A stretch of 64,000 bases of DNA from Corynebacterium halotolerans YIM 70093 = DSM 44683 (lineage in GTDB: Bacteria > Actinomycetota > Actinomycetes > Mycobacteriales > Mycobacteriaceae). This document shows, piece by piece, positions 8,779-17,337 of this stretch (positions are counted from its first letter, which is position 1; each line of letters begins with the position of its first letter). Where the stretch lies: the NCBI RefSeq assembly GCF_000341345.1, contig NC_020302.1, forward strand, positions 166,075 to 230,074. The letters run 5' to 3'. The notes under the pieces were generated by a model that was not told the origin of the DNA, made no database searches, and saw only the letters and a program-made list of their open reading frames with translations. Both the position numbers and the translations under genes were made by a program.

Positions 8779-10430
8779 CCCACACACCACTGGGCATGCC
8801 GACCGTCCGCCCCGCCTACGGCCAGGGAAACCTGCACGCCGACATCGCCTTCCCCGAGGCCGCCAAGACCCAGCTGGGCAATGACCAGATGCGGGCGAAT
8901 ATCCGCCACGCCACCCACACCATCCGCGGCAAGCGGGGCCGGGTGGTCGGTGAGCTGCCGGACTGGGCGGAACTACGCGACGCCGGTTCCGCGCTCAAAC
9001 AGCAGGTGATGGCGAACCTGCCGGAACTGCTCGAGGAGTTCGAGCGCAACTTCACCGCCCGCGGCGGCACTGTTCACTGGGCGCGCGACGCCGCGGAGGC
9101 CAACCGCATCGTCGGCGAGCTGGTCCAGGCCACCGGCTCGGAGGAGGTCATCAAGATCAAGTCGATGGCCACCCAGGAGATCGACCTGGAGCACCACCTG
9201 AACGAGCTCGGCATCACCGCCACCGAGACCGACCTGGCGGAGCTGATCGTCCAGCTCGGGCACGACAAACCCTCCCATATCCTGGTCCCGGCCATCCACC
9301 GCAACCGCAACGAGATCCGCGACATTTTCCTGCAGGAGATGCCGGAGGCCGACGAATCGCTGACCTCCGAGCCCCGTGACCTCGCTGAGGCGGCGCGCAG
9401 GCACCTGCGGGAGAAGTTCCTGTCCACCTCCGTGGCCGTCTCGGGCGCGAATTTCGGCATCGCCGAGACCGGCACGCTCACGGTCGTGGAGTCCGAGGGC
9501 AATGGGCGGATGTGCCTGACCCTGCCGGACACGCTGATCACCGTGATGGGCATCGAGAAGCTCGTGCCCACCTTCGCCGACCTCGAGGTCTTCCTCCAGC
9601 TGCTGCCGCGCTCGTCCACCGGCGAGCGGATGAACCCCTACACCTCCATGTGGACCGGGGTGACCCCCGGCGACGGTCCGCAGAACATGCACGTCGTGCT
9701 GCTGGACAACGGCCGCTCGGCCGTGCTCGACGATCCGGACGGCCGCTCCGCCCTGCACTGCATCCGCTGCTCGGCGTGCCTGAACGTCTGCCCCGTCTAC
9801 GAGCAGACCGGCGGGCATGCCTACGGCTCCACCTACCCCGGCCCGATCGGTGCGATCCTCTCCCCGCAGCTGACGGGCATCACCTCCGCGGAGAACGCCT
9901 CGCTGCCGTACGCGTCCTCGCTGTGCGGTGCCTGCTACGACGTCTGCCCGGTGAAGATCAACATCCCCGAGATCCTGGTGCACCTGCGCGACGAGGACGT
10001 GCGCACCAAACACGGCCAACGCCCCACTGCGGACGCCGAGCCGGCACCGGGGGAGGATCATGGCTCGTACGACTCCGGGAATTCCGAATCCGGGCAGTCC
10101 GGCCCCGGTCGGCTGGGCAAGCTCCGGGACAGGCTGCCGCAGGTACCCTCCGAGATGGACGTGATGATGAAGGGGGCGTCGTTCGTGATGTCCTCGGGAC
10201 GCCGGATGTCCCTGGCCGAACGCGCCCTGCCCCTGGGACGCGTGGTGGCCGGGCGGGACCGCGCCATCGGCTGGCTGCCCGGCATGGCCGGCGGCTGGAC
10301 CGACGAGCGCGACCTGCCGGCCCCGCCCCGCCAGTCCTTCCGCAACTGGTGGGCCGAGCATTCGGGGGAGACCGAACAGCGCGTGGACCGGGACGGCGGG
10401 GCGCGAACGACCCAGGAGGAGAACAAGTGA
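8775..10430 (+). CDS. lutB: Lactate utilization protein B, iron-sulfur subunit
   Basis: LutB/LldF of 551 aa. The N-terminal LUD-like domain (residues about 70-300) includes GIAETGTLTVVESEGN. The two ferredoxin-type cluster motifs are CIRCSACLNVCPVYEQ and SLCGACYDVCPVKINIPE. The C-terminal 120 residues form a Gly/Ser/Asp-rich linker and a short Trp-rich tail (LPAPPRQSFRNWW), as in other actinobacterial LutB. GAGGAGG precedes ATG at 8775, which overlaps the lutA stop. It is the electron-transfer core of the lactate oxidase complex. Confidence 0.94.
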   Translation: MTHTPLGMPTVRPAYGQGNLHADIAFPEAAKTQLGNDQMRANIRHATHTIRGKRGRVVGELPDWAELRDAGSALKQQVMANLPELLEEFERNFTARGGTVHWARDAAEANRIVGELVQATGSEEVIKIKSMATQEIDLEHHLNELGITATETDLAELIVQLGHDKPSHILVPAIHRNRNEIRDIFLQEMPEADESLTSEPRDLAEAARRHLREKFLSTSVAVSGANFGIAETGTLTVVESEGNGRMCLTLPDTLITVMGIEKLVPTFADLEVFLQLLPRSSTGERMNPYTSMWTGVTPGDGPQNMHVVLLDNGRSAVLDDPDGRSALHCIRCSACLNVCPVYEQTGGHAYGSTYPGPIGAILSPQLTGITSAENASLPYASSLCGACYDVCPVKINIPEILVHLRDEDVRTKHGQRPTADAEPAPGEDHGSYDSGNSESGQSGPGRLGKLRDRLPQVPSEMDVMMKGASFVMSSGRRMSLAERALPLGRVVAGRDRAIGWLPGMAGGWTDERDLPAPPRQSFRNWWAEHSGETEQRVDRDGGARTTQEENK

Positions 10431-11071
10431 GCACCGACGCCAAAGCAGAGATCCTGGGCCGACTGCGCAGCGCGCTGAACGACGCCCCAGCCGTGCCCGA
10501 GGTCGCACGCACCTACCGGCGGGCCTCGCAACGCGCCGCCGACGAGGTCCTGGCGATGCTCGAGGACCGGCTGGTCGACTACAAGGCCGCGGTCTACCAC
10601 GAGACCGTCGACACCCTGCCCGGCCGCATCGCCGCCCTGCTGGGGGAGTCCGCCCGCTATGTGGTCCCCGAGGGGCTGGACGCCGCCTGGCTACCGGCGG
10701 ACACCGCCGCGCGCCGCGCGATCGTCGAGCCCCGCGATGAGCGCGACGGGGCGATCCTCAGCGTGCGCGAACTCAACGCGGTCGACGCCGTGCTCACCTC
10801 ATCCACCGTCTCCTGCGCGGAGACCGGCACCATCTTCCTCACCGGCCGCCCCGACGAGGGGCGTCGCGCCATCAGCCTGGTCCCGGACCACCACATCTGC
10901 GTGGTGCCCGTGGACTCGGTCGTCGAACTCATCCCCGAGGCGCTGGCCCAGGTGGAGCCGACCGCCCCGATCACGATGATCTCCGGGCCGTCGGCGACCT
11001 CCGATATCGAGCTCGAGCGGGTCGAAGGGGTGCATGGTCCGAGAAGGCTGGATGTGGTGCTGCTGGGGTAG
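10427..11071 (+). CDS. lutC: Lactate utilization protein C (LUD domain)
   Basis: LutC/LldG subunit of 214 aa, third gene of the lactate operon. It consists of a LUD (DUF162) domain, including SCAETGTIFLTG and LVPDHHICVV. The start is GTG at 10427 overlapping the lutB stop (GTGA), with AGGAGGAG at suitable spacing, so the operon is coupled throughout. No hairpin terminator is evident in the 204 bp that follow; that gap holds a possible -10 TATGAT (11231-11236) for the next pair. Confidence 0.92.
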   Translation: MSTDAKAEILGRLRSALNDAPAVPEVARTYRRASQRAADEVLAMLEDRLVDYKAAVYHETVDTLPGRIAALLGESARYVVPEGLDAAWLPADTAARRAIVEPRDERDGAILSVRELNAVDAVLTSSTVSCAETGTIFLTGRPDEGRRAISLVPDHHICVVPVDSVVELIPEALAQVEPTAPITMISGPSATSDIELERVEGVHGPRRLDVVLLG

Positions 11072-11275
11072 AGGGGGCGATGTGCGCTGAGGAGCTGTTT
11101 CTTCGACGGCGTGCTCGCGGCCCCGAGGTTTCTTGCCGTTCTTATTTCCACGCTCCACTCTGAGAGAGGTGCACCGACGGGGCAGGAGACCATCCCGGTA
11201 CCAGCTGTGTCGCCCAGAGAATTCTTGAATTATGATCAGAAGCGACCTGATGAATCGGTGACGAGAGGAGGACTG

Positions 11276-11473
11276 ATGTCGGCACCGCTGTTCCGTCCCC
11301 AGAGCACTGCTGAGCTGAAAGCGCGCCGAGATGAGCTTCTGGCGAAACTTGCTCCCCGCACCATCCAGGATCTCCTTGCGCTCCAGTCGATCGACTTCCT
11401 TGACCTGAATGATGAGGCCATTCTCAACGAGTACATGAGTCTCAGCTACGTTATCGGGGATGAAGCGGCTTGA
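11276..11473 (+). CDS. Small protein of unknown function, first gene of a coupled pair
   Basis: A 65-aa acidic, helix-prone protein with a C-terminal half rich in Leu, Asp and Glu (FLDLNDEAILNEYMSLSY). I do not recognise the family. AGGAGG lies 6-7 nt before ATG at 11276, and a TATGAT hexamer (11231-11236) could be its -10. The stop codon overlaps the next gene in TTGA, so the second gene is probably translated by re-initiation. Base composition is clearly lower in GC than the neighbouring lut and pRiA4b-type genes, suggesting acquisition. Its size and order resemble the antitoxin or chaperone position of a two-gene module, but no such function is demonstrated. Confidence 0.7.
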   Translation: MSAPLFRPQSTAELKARRDELLAKLAPRTIQDLLALQSIDFLDLNDEAILNEYMSLSYVIGDEAA

Positions 11474-12162
11474 CCCCGGAAGAATTTTCCCGCGAGGTGA
11501 CTTCCTTCGTGGAGGAGATTCTTCATCTTCTGGAGGCGTGTTTTCCTGACCACGCCGATGTTGAGTTCCCTGTGGTCAATGGAGAGACTTTTCGCGCCTC
11601 TGTTTCCATTAGCCTCAGACTGAGCTCTGCCGGCTCGCCCTCGAAGCCGGGAGAACTGGTCATCCGATACAAGATGTCCCTGAACCGATCTCGTACCGAA
11701 CTGGCGATTCAGGAGAGCAGCTTCCAGATCCGGTATGTGCAGAAAAGAAAAGTACTCCCGGTCGTCCGCTTTGAGTACGAGCGTGAGGCCAGGAACAAGC
11801 CGGTTTCCCATATCCACTTTCACTCCGACTCGGTGCCACTTGCATTGCTTCTCCAACGGAATAAGCAGGTGGACAAAGCGTTTCACCAGGCCGACCTCCA
11901 CTACCCGATGGGAGGGCACCGGTACCGTCTCTGCCTTGAAGATGTAGTCCAGTTGGCCATTGAAGAACTCGGTTTTCTCGGCGAGGCGGATTGGCTGGAT
12001 CACGTTGAAGAAGGACGTGAAAAGTACCGGATGAAGCAGGAGGGGGCGGTCATCAGGCAGAATCATCAGCTGGCGGCAGAGATTCTCAGCGGACTCGGTT
12101 ACCCGGTGGGAGAACCTCCCGAAATGACGAAAGAGCTCCCTGGCCCGCTCCACAGCTGGTAG
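11470..12162 (+). CDS. Unknown 230-aa protein with HIHFH motif, coupled to the small gene
   Basis: Starts at TTG 11470, overlapping the preceding stop. The N-terminus is a helix (FSREVTSFVEEILHLLEACF), followed by alternating strands. The middle holds VVRFEYEREA and then VSHIHFHSDS, a His-x-His-x-His cluster; later comes HYPMGGHRYRLCLEDVVQLA, with GGxR and a conserved-looking Cys-Leu-Glu-Asp. The pattern recalls metal- or nucleotide-binding single-domain proteins seen in actinobacterial two-gene modules, with faint similarity to TumE-like toxins, but I cannot assign a family. GC is lower than flanking genes. No membrane segment or signal peptide is seen. The toxin idea is only an inference from size and coupling. 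Confidence 0.7.
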   Translation: MTPEEFSREVTSFVEEILHLLEACFPDHADVEFPVVNGETFRASVSISLRLSSAGSPSKPGELVIRYKMSLNRSRTELAIQESSFQIRYVQKRKVLPVVRFEYEREARNKPVSHIHFHSDSVPLALLLQRNKQVDKAFHQADLHYPMGGHRYRLCLEDVVQLAIEELGFLGEADWLDHVEEGREKYRMKQEGAVIRQNHQLAAEILSGLGYPVGEPPEMTKELPGPLHSW

Positions 12163-12295
12163 AGACCGGGGCGACTGTGGCAGACGGTCGAAGCTGATGC
12201 GGCAGTTCGACTGCAGGAGCGGGAGGCACCCCCATCATCAAAAGTCTGCGGGCTCAATTCTCCCCACATCGGCTCAGCCCCGGTACCGTGAAACC

Positions 12296-14419
12296 GTGAC
12301 TGACTCCGTGATTGATCTTTCTGCCCGACGATCCAACCGGAACTGGACGCTGCTCCGCCTGGAGTCCACGGCGCTGAGTGAACCGTTGGCGCGGGAGTTC
12401 CTCGTTGATTCCAGTCTGCCGGCTATGCAGGTGGTCGACCTGCTCGCGGTGGGGATGGGATTCACCCCCTCGCCGACGACGGTGCTGGAACTGCGGAGAC
12501 CCGCCGGTTCATCCCGTTACGCCGCACGAGGTGAGTACCACTTCGACAGTGACAGCCTCTGGGACGTCACCGGCATGGAGTTCTCCGAGGTGCTGCACGG
12601 CGCCGAACAGAGCGGTGCTGAACTTAGGCTCGACCTCGTCCCCGCCAAGGGGTGGCGGTTCATCCTGCAGACTCGTACACCCGCCGACACTGAACTCGAC
12701 GCTGCCGCCGGGCCCTTCAGCCCGGTCGATGAGAGTCTCCCGCTGTTGAGCGGGGACGTGTCGGTGCCGGTCTATGAGGCGGTCACCTGGGCCAGGGCCG
12801 GGGAACCGGTTCCGCCGCACCTGCAGATGGCCCTGCTGCGCGATTCCGAGGTCGCGGAGGTGCTCCTGCCCCGCGAGTTCAACGTCCGCGAACGGATCCA
12901 CAACTATTTCCGCCTGTCCGGCGAGGATCTGGTGTTCCCCTGGTTCGGATTGCTGGAGACCTACGCGTCCCGCTCCCCGTTGCCGGTGGCCGCACTGGAG
13001 CTGCTGAACGTCCTGGAGCAGCGCGGCCCGGCGAAGGTCCTGAAAAACGGCCGGCTCTCGCTGCCCGACACCCGGAAAGTGGTGGGCGACAGCGCCTTCT
13101 TCGCGGAACAGTGGGCGCAGGTGCCCGCTCCGATCTTCGGGAACCGGGAGCTGCGCAGCGCCGATGACGTCCCCGGTCTACCGGAAGCCCTGGACACGCT
13201 CCACGACGTCGGACTGGTTCAGGTGGACGGCCAACGGCTCACGGTGTCGGAGAACCTCCCCGGTGATCAGCCGGAACAGACGCTTGACCGGGACCGCGCG
13301 CTGATCGTCGAGCTCTTCATGGCCGACATCACCTCCGGGCGTATCGCCCAGGACTTCGCCACCGGGTACCCGGTCCCGGAGCAGATCCTCAAACCCCGTC
13401 CGGACGCCCGCTTCTCCCTGGAACCGGGTCCCGCGGACTTCCGCTTCGACTCCTACACCGACGATCCGGCCGTCAAGAGGCTTCTCGACGCCGTGATGTC
13501 CGCCGTCAACCCCTGGGGTTCCCCGCTGGAGGACGACCTCCCGGAGGACGGCTTCGTCATCGGTGACCCCGCCGTGGACGCCCAATTCGATGAAACCGGC
13601 TTCTCCGATGAGGTGAATCGGCAGATTCGGCAGTTCCGGGAGATGTTCGTGGGCCCCGACGACGCCGAGGAGGACCCCACACCCCCGGCCACCACCGGCG
13701 GCGGGAGCCGGAAACCGCCGCAGGGCTTCATGCCGCTGTTCTCCCAGGCCGAGCAGCTGGACGATTCCGTGCTGCCGGGACGGCGGACCAGCCCGGACAA
13801 CCACGATCTGGCCGGCGAGGTCGACCACATCGAGTTCGAGATCGCCCTCGACGGCGTCAAACCCCGCGTCAGTCGGGTGATGCAGCTGCCGGTCGCCCTC
13901 GACGGTGACCGCGCCATGCAGTTGATCATCGTCTTGTTCGGGTGGGAGCTGAGCCACCTGTACGACTTCTCCCTGCCCAAGCCCGGTGCCCGCAACAGCA
14001 ACGACAGGTTCGCGCTGTACCCGGACCTCCCGGAATTCGAACCCGTCCTTGACTACCTCTGGGCCAAGGATGTGGAGCTGGGGCAGGTGCTCACGCCGGG
14101 CGGGCCGACCGTACGGCTGGCGTACGACTACGGTGACGGCTGGATCATGCGGCTGAAGCCACGCAAGATCGTGACCCGGCAGGCCGGTTCCCATATTGTG
14201 CGCGCGAGCAAGGCCTGCCCACCGGAGGACGTCGGGGGTCCCGGCGGTTACGAGCTGATCCGCGAGATCCTGGCCCAGGGCCCGGAGAAGGCGGCAGCAG
14301 CGGATCCGTGGCTGGATCTCGACTGGGCGCAGGAGCTGGCGGAGATCTGGCAGGGACTGGACGTTGATGCGCCACAGTTCGGACCGGGGACCTATCCGCT
14401 GCGGCTGGAGGAGCTGTAG
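12296..14419 (+). CDS. Large protein with C-terminal pRiA4b ORF-3-like domain
   Basis: A 707-aa protein. Residues about 520-680 match the plasmid pRiA4b ORF-3 family: HIEFEIALDGVKPRVSRVMQ, FGWELSHLYDFSLP, then YDYGDGWIMRLK and CPPEDVGGPGGYELI. The N-terminal 150 residues look like a diverged copy of the same fold (LPAMQVVDLLAVGMGF, then YHFDSDSLWDV). The middle is variable and contains a Pro/Gly-rich linker (ATTGGGSRKPPQG). GTG at 12296 is chosen because it lies 6 nt after TACCGT (12284-12289), a leaderless layout; the frame also stays open upstream to 12197. Function of the family is unknown. Confidence 0.8.
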   Translation: MTDSVIDLSARRSNRNWTLLRLESTALSEPLAREFLVDSSLPAMQVVDLLAVGMGFTPSPTTVLELRRPAGSSRYAARGEYHFDSDSLWDVTGMEFSEVLHGAEQSGAELRLDLVPAKGWRFILQTRTPADTELDAAAGPFSPVDESLPLLSGDVSVPVYEAVTWARAGEPVPPHLQMALLRDSEVAEVLLPREFNVRERIHNYFRLSGEDLVFPWFGLLETYASRSPLPVAALELLNVLEQRGPAKVLKNGRLSLPDTRKVVGDSAFFAEQWAQVPAPIFGNRELRSADDVPGLPEALDTLHDVGLVQVDGQRLTVSENLPGDQPEQTLDRDRALIVELFMADITSGRIAQDFATGYPVPEQILKPRPDARFSLEPGPADFRFDSYTDDPAVKRLLDAVMSAVNPWGSPLEDDLPEDGFVIGDPAVDAQFDETGFSDEVNRQIRQFREMFVGPDDAEEDPTPPATTGGGSRKPPQGFMPLFSQAEQLDDSVLPGRRTSPDNHDLAGEVDHIEFEIALDGVKPRVSRVMQLPVALDGDRAMQLIIVLFGWELSHLYDFSLPKPGARNSNDRFALYPDLPEFEPVLDYLWAKDVELGQVLTPGGPTVRLAYDYGDGWIMRLKPRKIVTRQAGSHIVRASKACPPEDVGGPGGYELIREILAQGPEKAAAADPWLDLDWAQELAEIWQGLDVDAPQFGPGTYPLRLEEL

Positions 14420-14431
14420 GGCCTCGGAGCT

Positions 14432-15601
14432 TTACCCCTGTGCGGCCGCCTGCACCGCAGCACTGACCGCCGGGGCCACCCGCGGATCCAGCGGGGAGGG
14501 CACGATCCGCCCGGCGTCGAGATCTTCTGCGGCGATCTCCGCGATGGCGCGGGAGGCCGCCAGCTTCATCTCCGGGGTGATCGCCGTGGCGTTCGCCGCG
14601 AGGGCGCCGTGGAAGATGCCCGGGAAGGCCAGGACATTGTTGATCTGGTTCGGCAGGTCGCTGCGGCCGGTGGCCACGATGGCACCGTAGCGGCGGGACA
14701 GCCCGGGGTCGATCTCCGGGGTCGGGTTGGCCAGGGTGAACAGGATCGGCTCCGGTGCCATCAGCTTCAGTGCCTCCTCGCCGATGCTGCCGCCGGAGAC
14801 GCCGATGAAGGTGTCGGCGCCGGTGAAGGCCTCGTTGACGCCGCCGGTGACCCCGCGCGGGTTGGTCTTGGCCGCCAGCTCCTGCTTGACCGGGGTGAGA
14901 TCGCCGCGGTCGGCGTGGATGACGCCGCGGGAGTCGAGGACCACAATGTCGCGGGCGCCGGCGTCGAGAAGCATGTCCACGGCAGCCACGCCCGCGGCGC
15001 CGGCGCCGGAGATCACGATGCGCAGCTCGGCGAGCTCCCGCTGCAGCAGCGCGACGGCGTTGCGCAGGGCGGCGAGGATGACCACGGCGGTGCCGTGCTG
15101 GTCGTCGTGCATGACGGGGATGTTCAGCCGTTCGATCAGCTTGCGCTCGACCTCGAAGCAGCGCGGGGCGGAGATGTCCTCGAGGTTGATGCCGCCGAAG
15201 GAGGGTGCCAGCGCCGCGATCGTGTCCACGAGCTCGTCGACGTCGCGGACGTCGAGCACCAGCGGCACCGCCTTCAGACCGGCGAAGGAGCTGAACAGCT
15301 GGGCCTTGCCCTCCATGACCGGGAGGGAGGCCTGCGGGCCGATGTCGCCGAGTCCCAGCACCGCGCTGCCGTCGGAGATGATCGCGACGGTGTCGCCGAT
15401 TCCGGTGTGGGTCCGGGCCACGGCGGGTTCCTCGGCGATCGCCTGGCAGACGGTGGCCACTCCCGGGGTGTACGCCAGCGAGAGGTCGCGCATGGTCCCC
15501 AGGGGGCGTGCCGAGGCGATCGAGAGCTTGCCTCCCTCGTGGGCGGCGAAGATCTCTTCGTCGGTCAGTGCTCGGGCGGTCTGGGTTTCGAGAGTGGTCA
15601 T
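14432..15601 (-). CDS. malE: Malic enzyme (oxaloacetate-decarboxylating)
   Basis: Converts malate to pyruvate and CO2 with reduction of NAD(P). 389 aa, the short bacterial form. SLAYTPGVATVCQ carries the catalytic tyrosine, GKAQLFSSFAGLKAVPLVLD includes the substrate lysine region, and IVISGAGAAGVAAVDMLL is the dinucleotide-binding fold. NLEDISAPRCFEVE and DDQHGTAVV hold metal ligands. ATG at 15601 has AAGG about 9 nt upstream. It converges on the pRiA4b-type gene with a 12-bp gap. A RamB-like box lies 117 bp upstream. NADP preference is typical of the Corynebacterium enzyme but is not read from the sequence. Confidence 0.93.
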   Translation of the reverse strand: MTTLETQTARALTDEEIFAAHEGGKLSIASARPLGTMRDLSLAYTPGVATVCQAIAEEPAVARTHTGIGDTVAIISDGSAVLGLGDIGPQASLPVMEGKAQLFSSFAGLKAVPLVLDVRDVDELVDTIAALAPSFGGINLEDISAPRCFEVERKLIERLNIPVMHDDQHGTAVVILAALRNAVALLQRELAELRIVISGAGAAGVAAVDMLLDAGARDIVVLDSRGVIHADRGDLTPVKQELAAKTNPRGVTGGVNEAFTGADTFIGVSGGSIGEEALKLMAPEPILFTLANPTPEIDPGLSRRYGAIVATGRSDLPNQINNVLAFPGIFHGALAANATAITPEMKLAASRAIAEIAAEDLDAGRIVPSPLDPRVAPAVSAAVQAAAQG

Positions 15602-16077
15602 AGGATCAGCCTTGCGCGTCAGTCGGTTTATGGAACAAACGAATAACATACAGGCACTCGGCTGTTCTCTAGGTGAAATGATTGTGCGGTTAGCGAACTT
15701 TTTGCTGATCAGCGAGGATAACTTTGCAAAGGTTAGCTTTGCATGAATAAAAATCTGAGCAGCCACTACGTGGGGCGAGGGTGAAAATGGGGGAGGGGGC
15801 CGGGTTTTTCGGTGGATCAGTTGGGTTCACCCCTGGGGTTCGGCTTTGTCTGGTGCGCGGGTCGTCTCCGGCGCGGCCGCCGTGGCGCGGCAGGGGCTGA
15901 TAGATGGGGGCTGGCGATTTTTTAGTGATTTGGAACACAAATAATCACGTACCCACTAGGGTGACAATCACCGGCCCAGGCCGGTCCCAACTGAATACCG
16001 AGGTCGTCTGACGGCAAGCCCCAGCACCACGTCCGTACCCCCGACACTCGCGCACCCGCGAGAGTTAGGCCTCCACC
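15602..16077. other. 476-bp divergent intergenic region between malE and doeD
   Basis: No ORF is supported. The half nearest malE is AT-rich and contains RamB-like boxes (15717-15743) and an A/T stretch suited to a malE promoter. The half nearest doeD is GC-rich with a G-run (15781-15800) and no clear hairpin terminator. The doeD start at 16078 has only a weak ribosome site, so its promoter and start are the least certain in this region. Confidence 0.6.
15717..15743. promoter_or_regulatory. Two RamB-like TTTGCA boxes upstream of malE
   Basis: ATAACTTTGCAAA (15718-15730) differs by one base from the Corynebacterium RamB consensus (A/G)AA(A/C)TTTGCAAA. A second CTTTGCA (15737-15743) follows 15 bp on. 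RamB is a global regulator of acetate and related carbon metabolism, so control of malE, and possibly the divergent doe operon, is plausible. The assignment rests on motif match only. Confidence 0.5.
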
Positions 16078-17337
16078 ATGGACACCACCATTTTTGAGCA
16101 CCACGAGTCCAGTATCCGCGGCTACTGCCGCAACTTTCCGACGGTGTTCGCGTCGGCCTCCAACGCGCGCCAGACCGCGGAGGACGGCACCTCGTACATC
16201 GACTTCTTCTCCGGCGCCGGAGTGCTGAATTTCGGGCACAACAACCCGCGGATGAAGGAGGCGATGATCGAGTTCCTCCAGTCCGACGGCGTCGCCCACA
16301 GCCTGGACACCTACACCACCACCAAACGCGACTTCATCCAACGTTTCCACGAGGTGGTGCTCGCCCCCCGCGGCATGGACCACCGTCTGCAGTTCATGGG
16401 CCCCACCGGATCCAACGCCGTCGAGGCCGCCCTGAAACTGGCGCGCCTGAGCACCGGGCGCCGCGAGATTGTGGCCTTCAGCCACGGCTTCCACGGCATG
16501 ACCCTCGGTTCCCTGGCCGCCACCGCCAACCACGCCTTCCGCCAGTGGGCGGGCGTGCCCCTGACCGACGTCGTGCGCCTGCCTTTCGAGACCGCGCCCG
16601 GCGGCCGCACGGCCATCGCCGAGTACGCGGCGTCGCTGCGCGACACCTCCAGCGGCAACACCCCGCCCGCCGCGTTCCTCGTCGAGCCGGTCCAGGCGGA
16701 GGGCGGCGTCAACGTGGCCAGCCGCGAGTGGCTGCACGAGGTGCAGGACCTCGCCCGCGAGGTCGGGGCACTGTTCATCATCGACGACATCCAGGCCGGC
16801 ATCGGCCGTACCGGCAGCTACTTCTCCTTCGATGACATGGACCTGGATCCCGACATCATCACCCTCGCCAAGGGGCTCGGCGGCTTCGGCACCCCGATCG
16901 CGATGAACCTCAACAAACCGGCCGTCGACGACAACTGGTCCCCCGGGGCGCACACCGGCACCTTCCGCGGGCAGGGGCTGTCGTTCATCGCCGGCACCGT
17001 CGCGCTGGGCTACTTCACCGACGAGGCCTTCCTGGCAGGGGTGCGGGACAAGGGGCAGGTGATGCGCGAGCGCCTCGAGCGCATCGCCGCCGACCATCCG
17101 GACCGGGACTGGGAGGTCCGCGGACGCGGGATGATGCAGGCGCTGGACACCGGCGACGGCGCCTTCGCCAAGCAGGTGCAGGCCGAGGCGTTCGACCGCG
17201 GCCTGCTGATCGGCCCCTGTGGCACGGGCGGGCAGGTGATCAAGCTGATCCCGCCGCTGACCATCGGCGAGGACGACCTGGCCGAGGGACTCGACCTGTT
17301 CGAGCAGGCCATCCGCGCCGCCCAGGCGGTGACCTGA
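16078..17337 (+). CDS. doeD: EctB/DoeD-type diaminobutyrate aminotransferase
   Basis: PLP-dependent class III aminotransferase, 419 aa. Residues 1-60 give TIFEHHESSIRGYCRNFP and FFSGAGVLNFGHNNP, typical of the EctB/DoeD group. FMGPTGSNAVEAALKLAR is the cofactor pocket, FHGMTLGSLAATAN follows, FIIDDIQAGIGRTG carries the PLP aspartate and TLAKGLGGFG the Schiff-base lysine. EctB makes L-2,4-diaminobutyrate for ectoine synthesis, while DoeD removes it during degradation. Absence of ectA and ectC and coupling to an ectoine-hydrolase-type gene favour DoeD. Its stop overlaps the next start (TGATG). The ribosome site is weak. Confidence 0.82.
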   Translation: MDTTIFEHHESSIRGYCRNFPTVFASASNARQTAEDGTSYIDFFSGAGVLNFGHNNPRMKEAMIEFLQSDGVAHSLDTYTTTKRDFIQRFHEVVLAPRGMDHRLQFMGPTGSNAVEAALKLARLSTGRREIVAFSHGFHGMTLGSLAATANHAFRQWAGVPLTDVVRLPFETAPGGRTAIAEYAASLRDTSSGNTPPAAFLVEPVQAEGGVNVASREWLHEVQDLAREVGALFIIDDIQAGIGRTGSYFSFDDMDLDPDIITLAKGLGGFGTPIAMNLNKPAVDDNWSPGAHTGTFRGQGLSFIAGTVALGYFTDEAFLAGVRDKGQVMRERLERIAADHPDRDWEVRGRGMMQALDTGDGAFAKQVQAEAFDRGLLIGPCGTGGQVIKLIPPLTIGEDDLAEGLDLFEQAIRAAQAVT

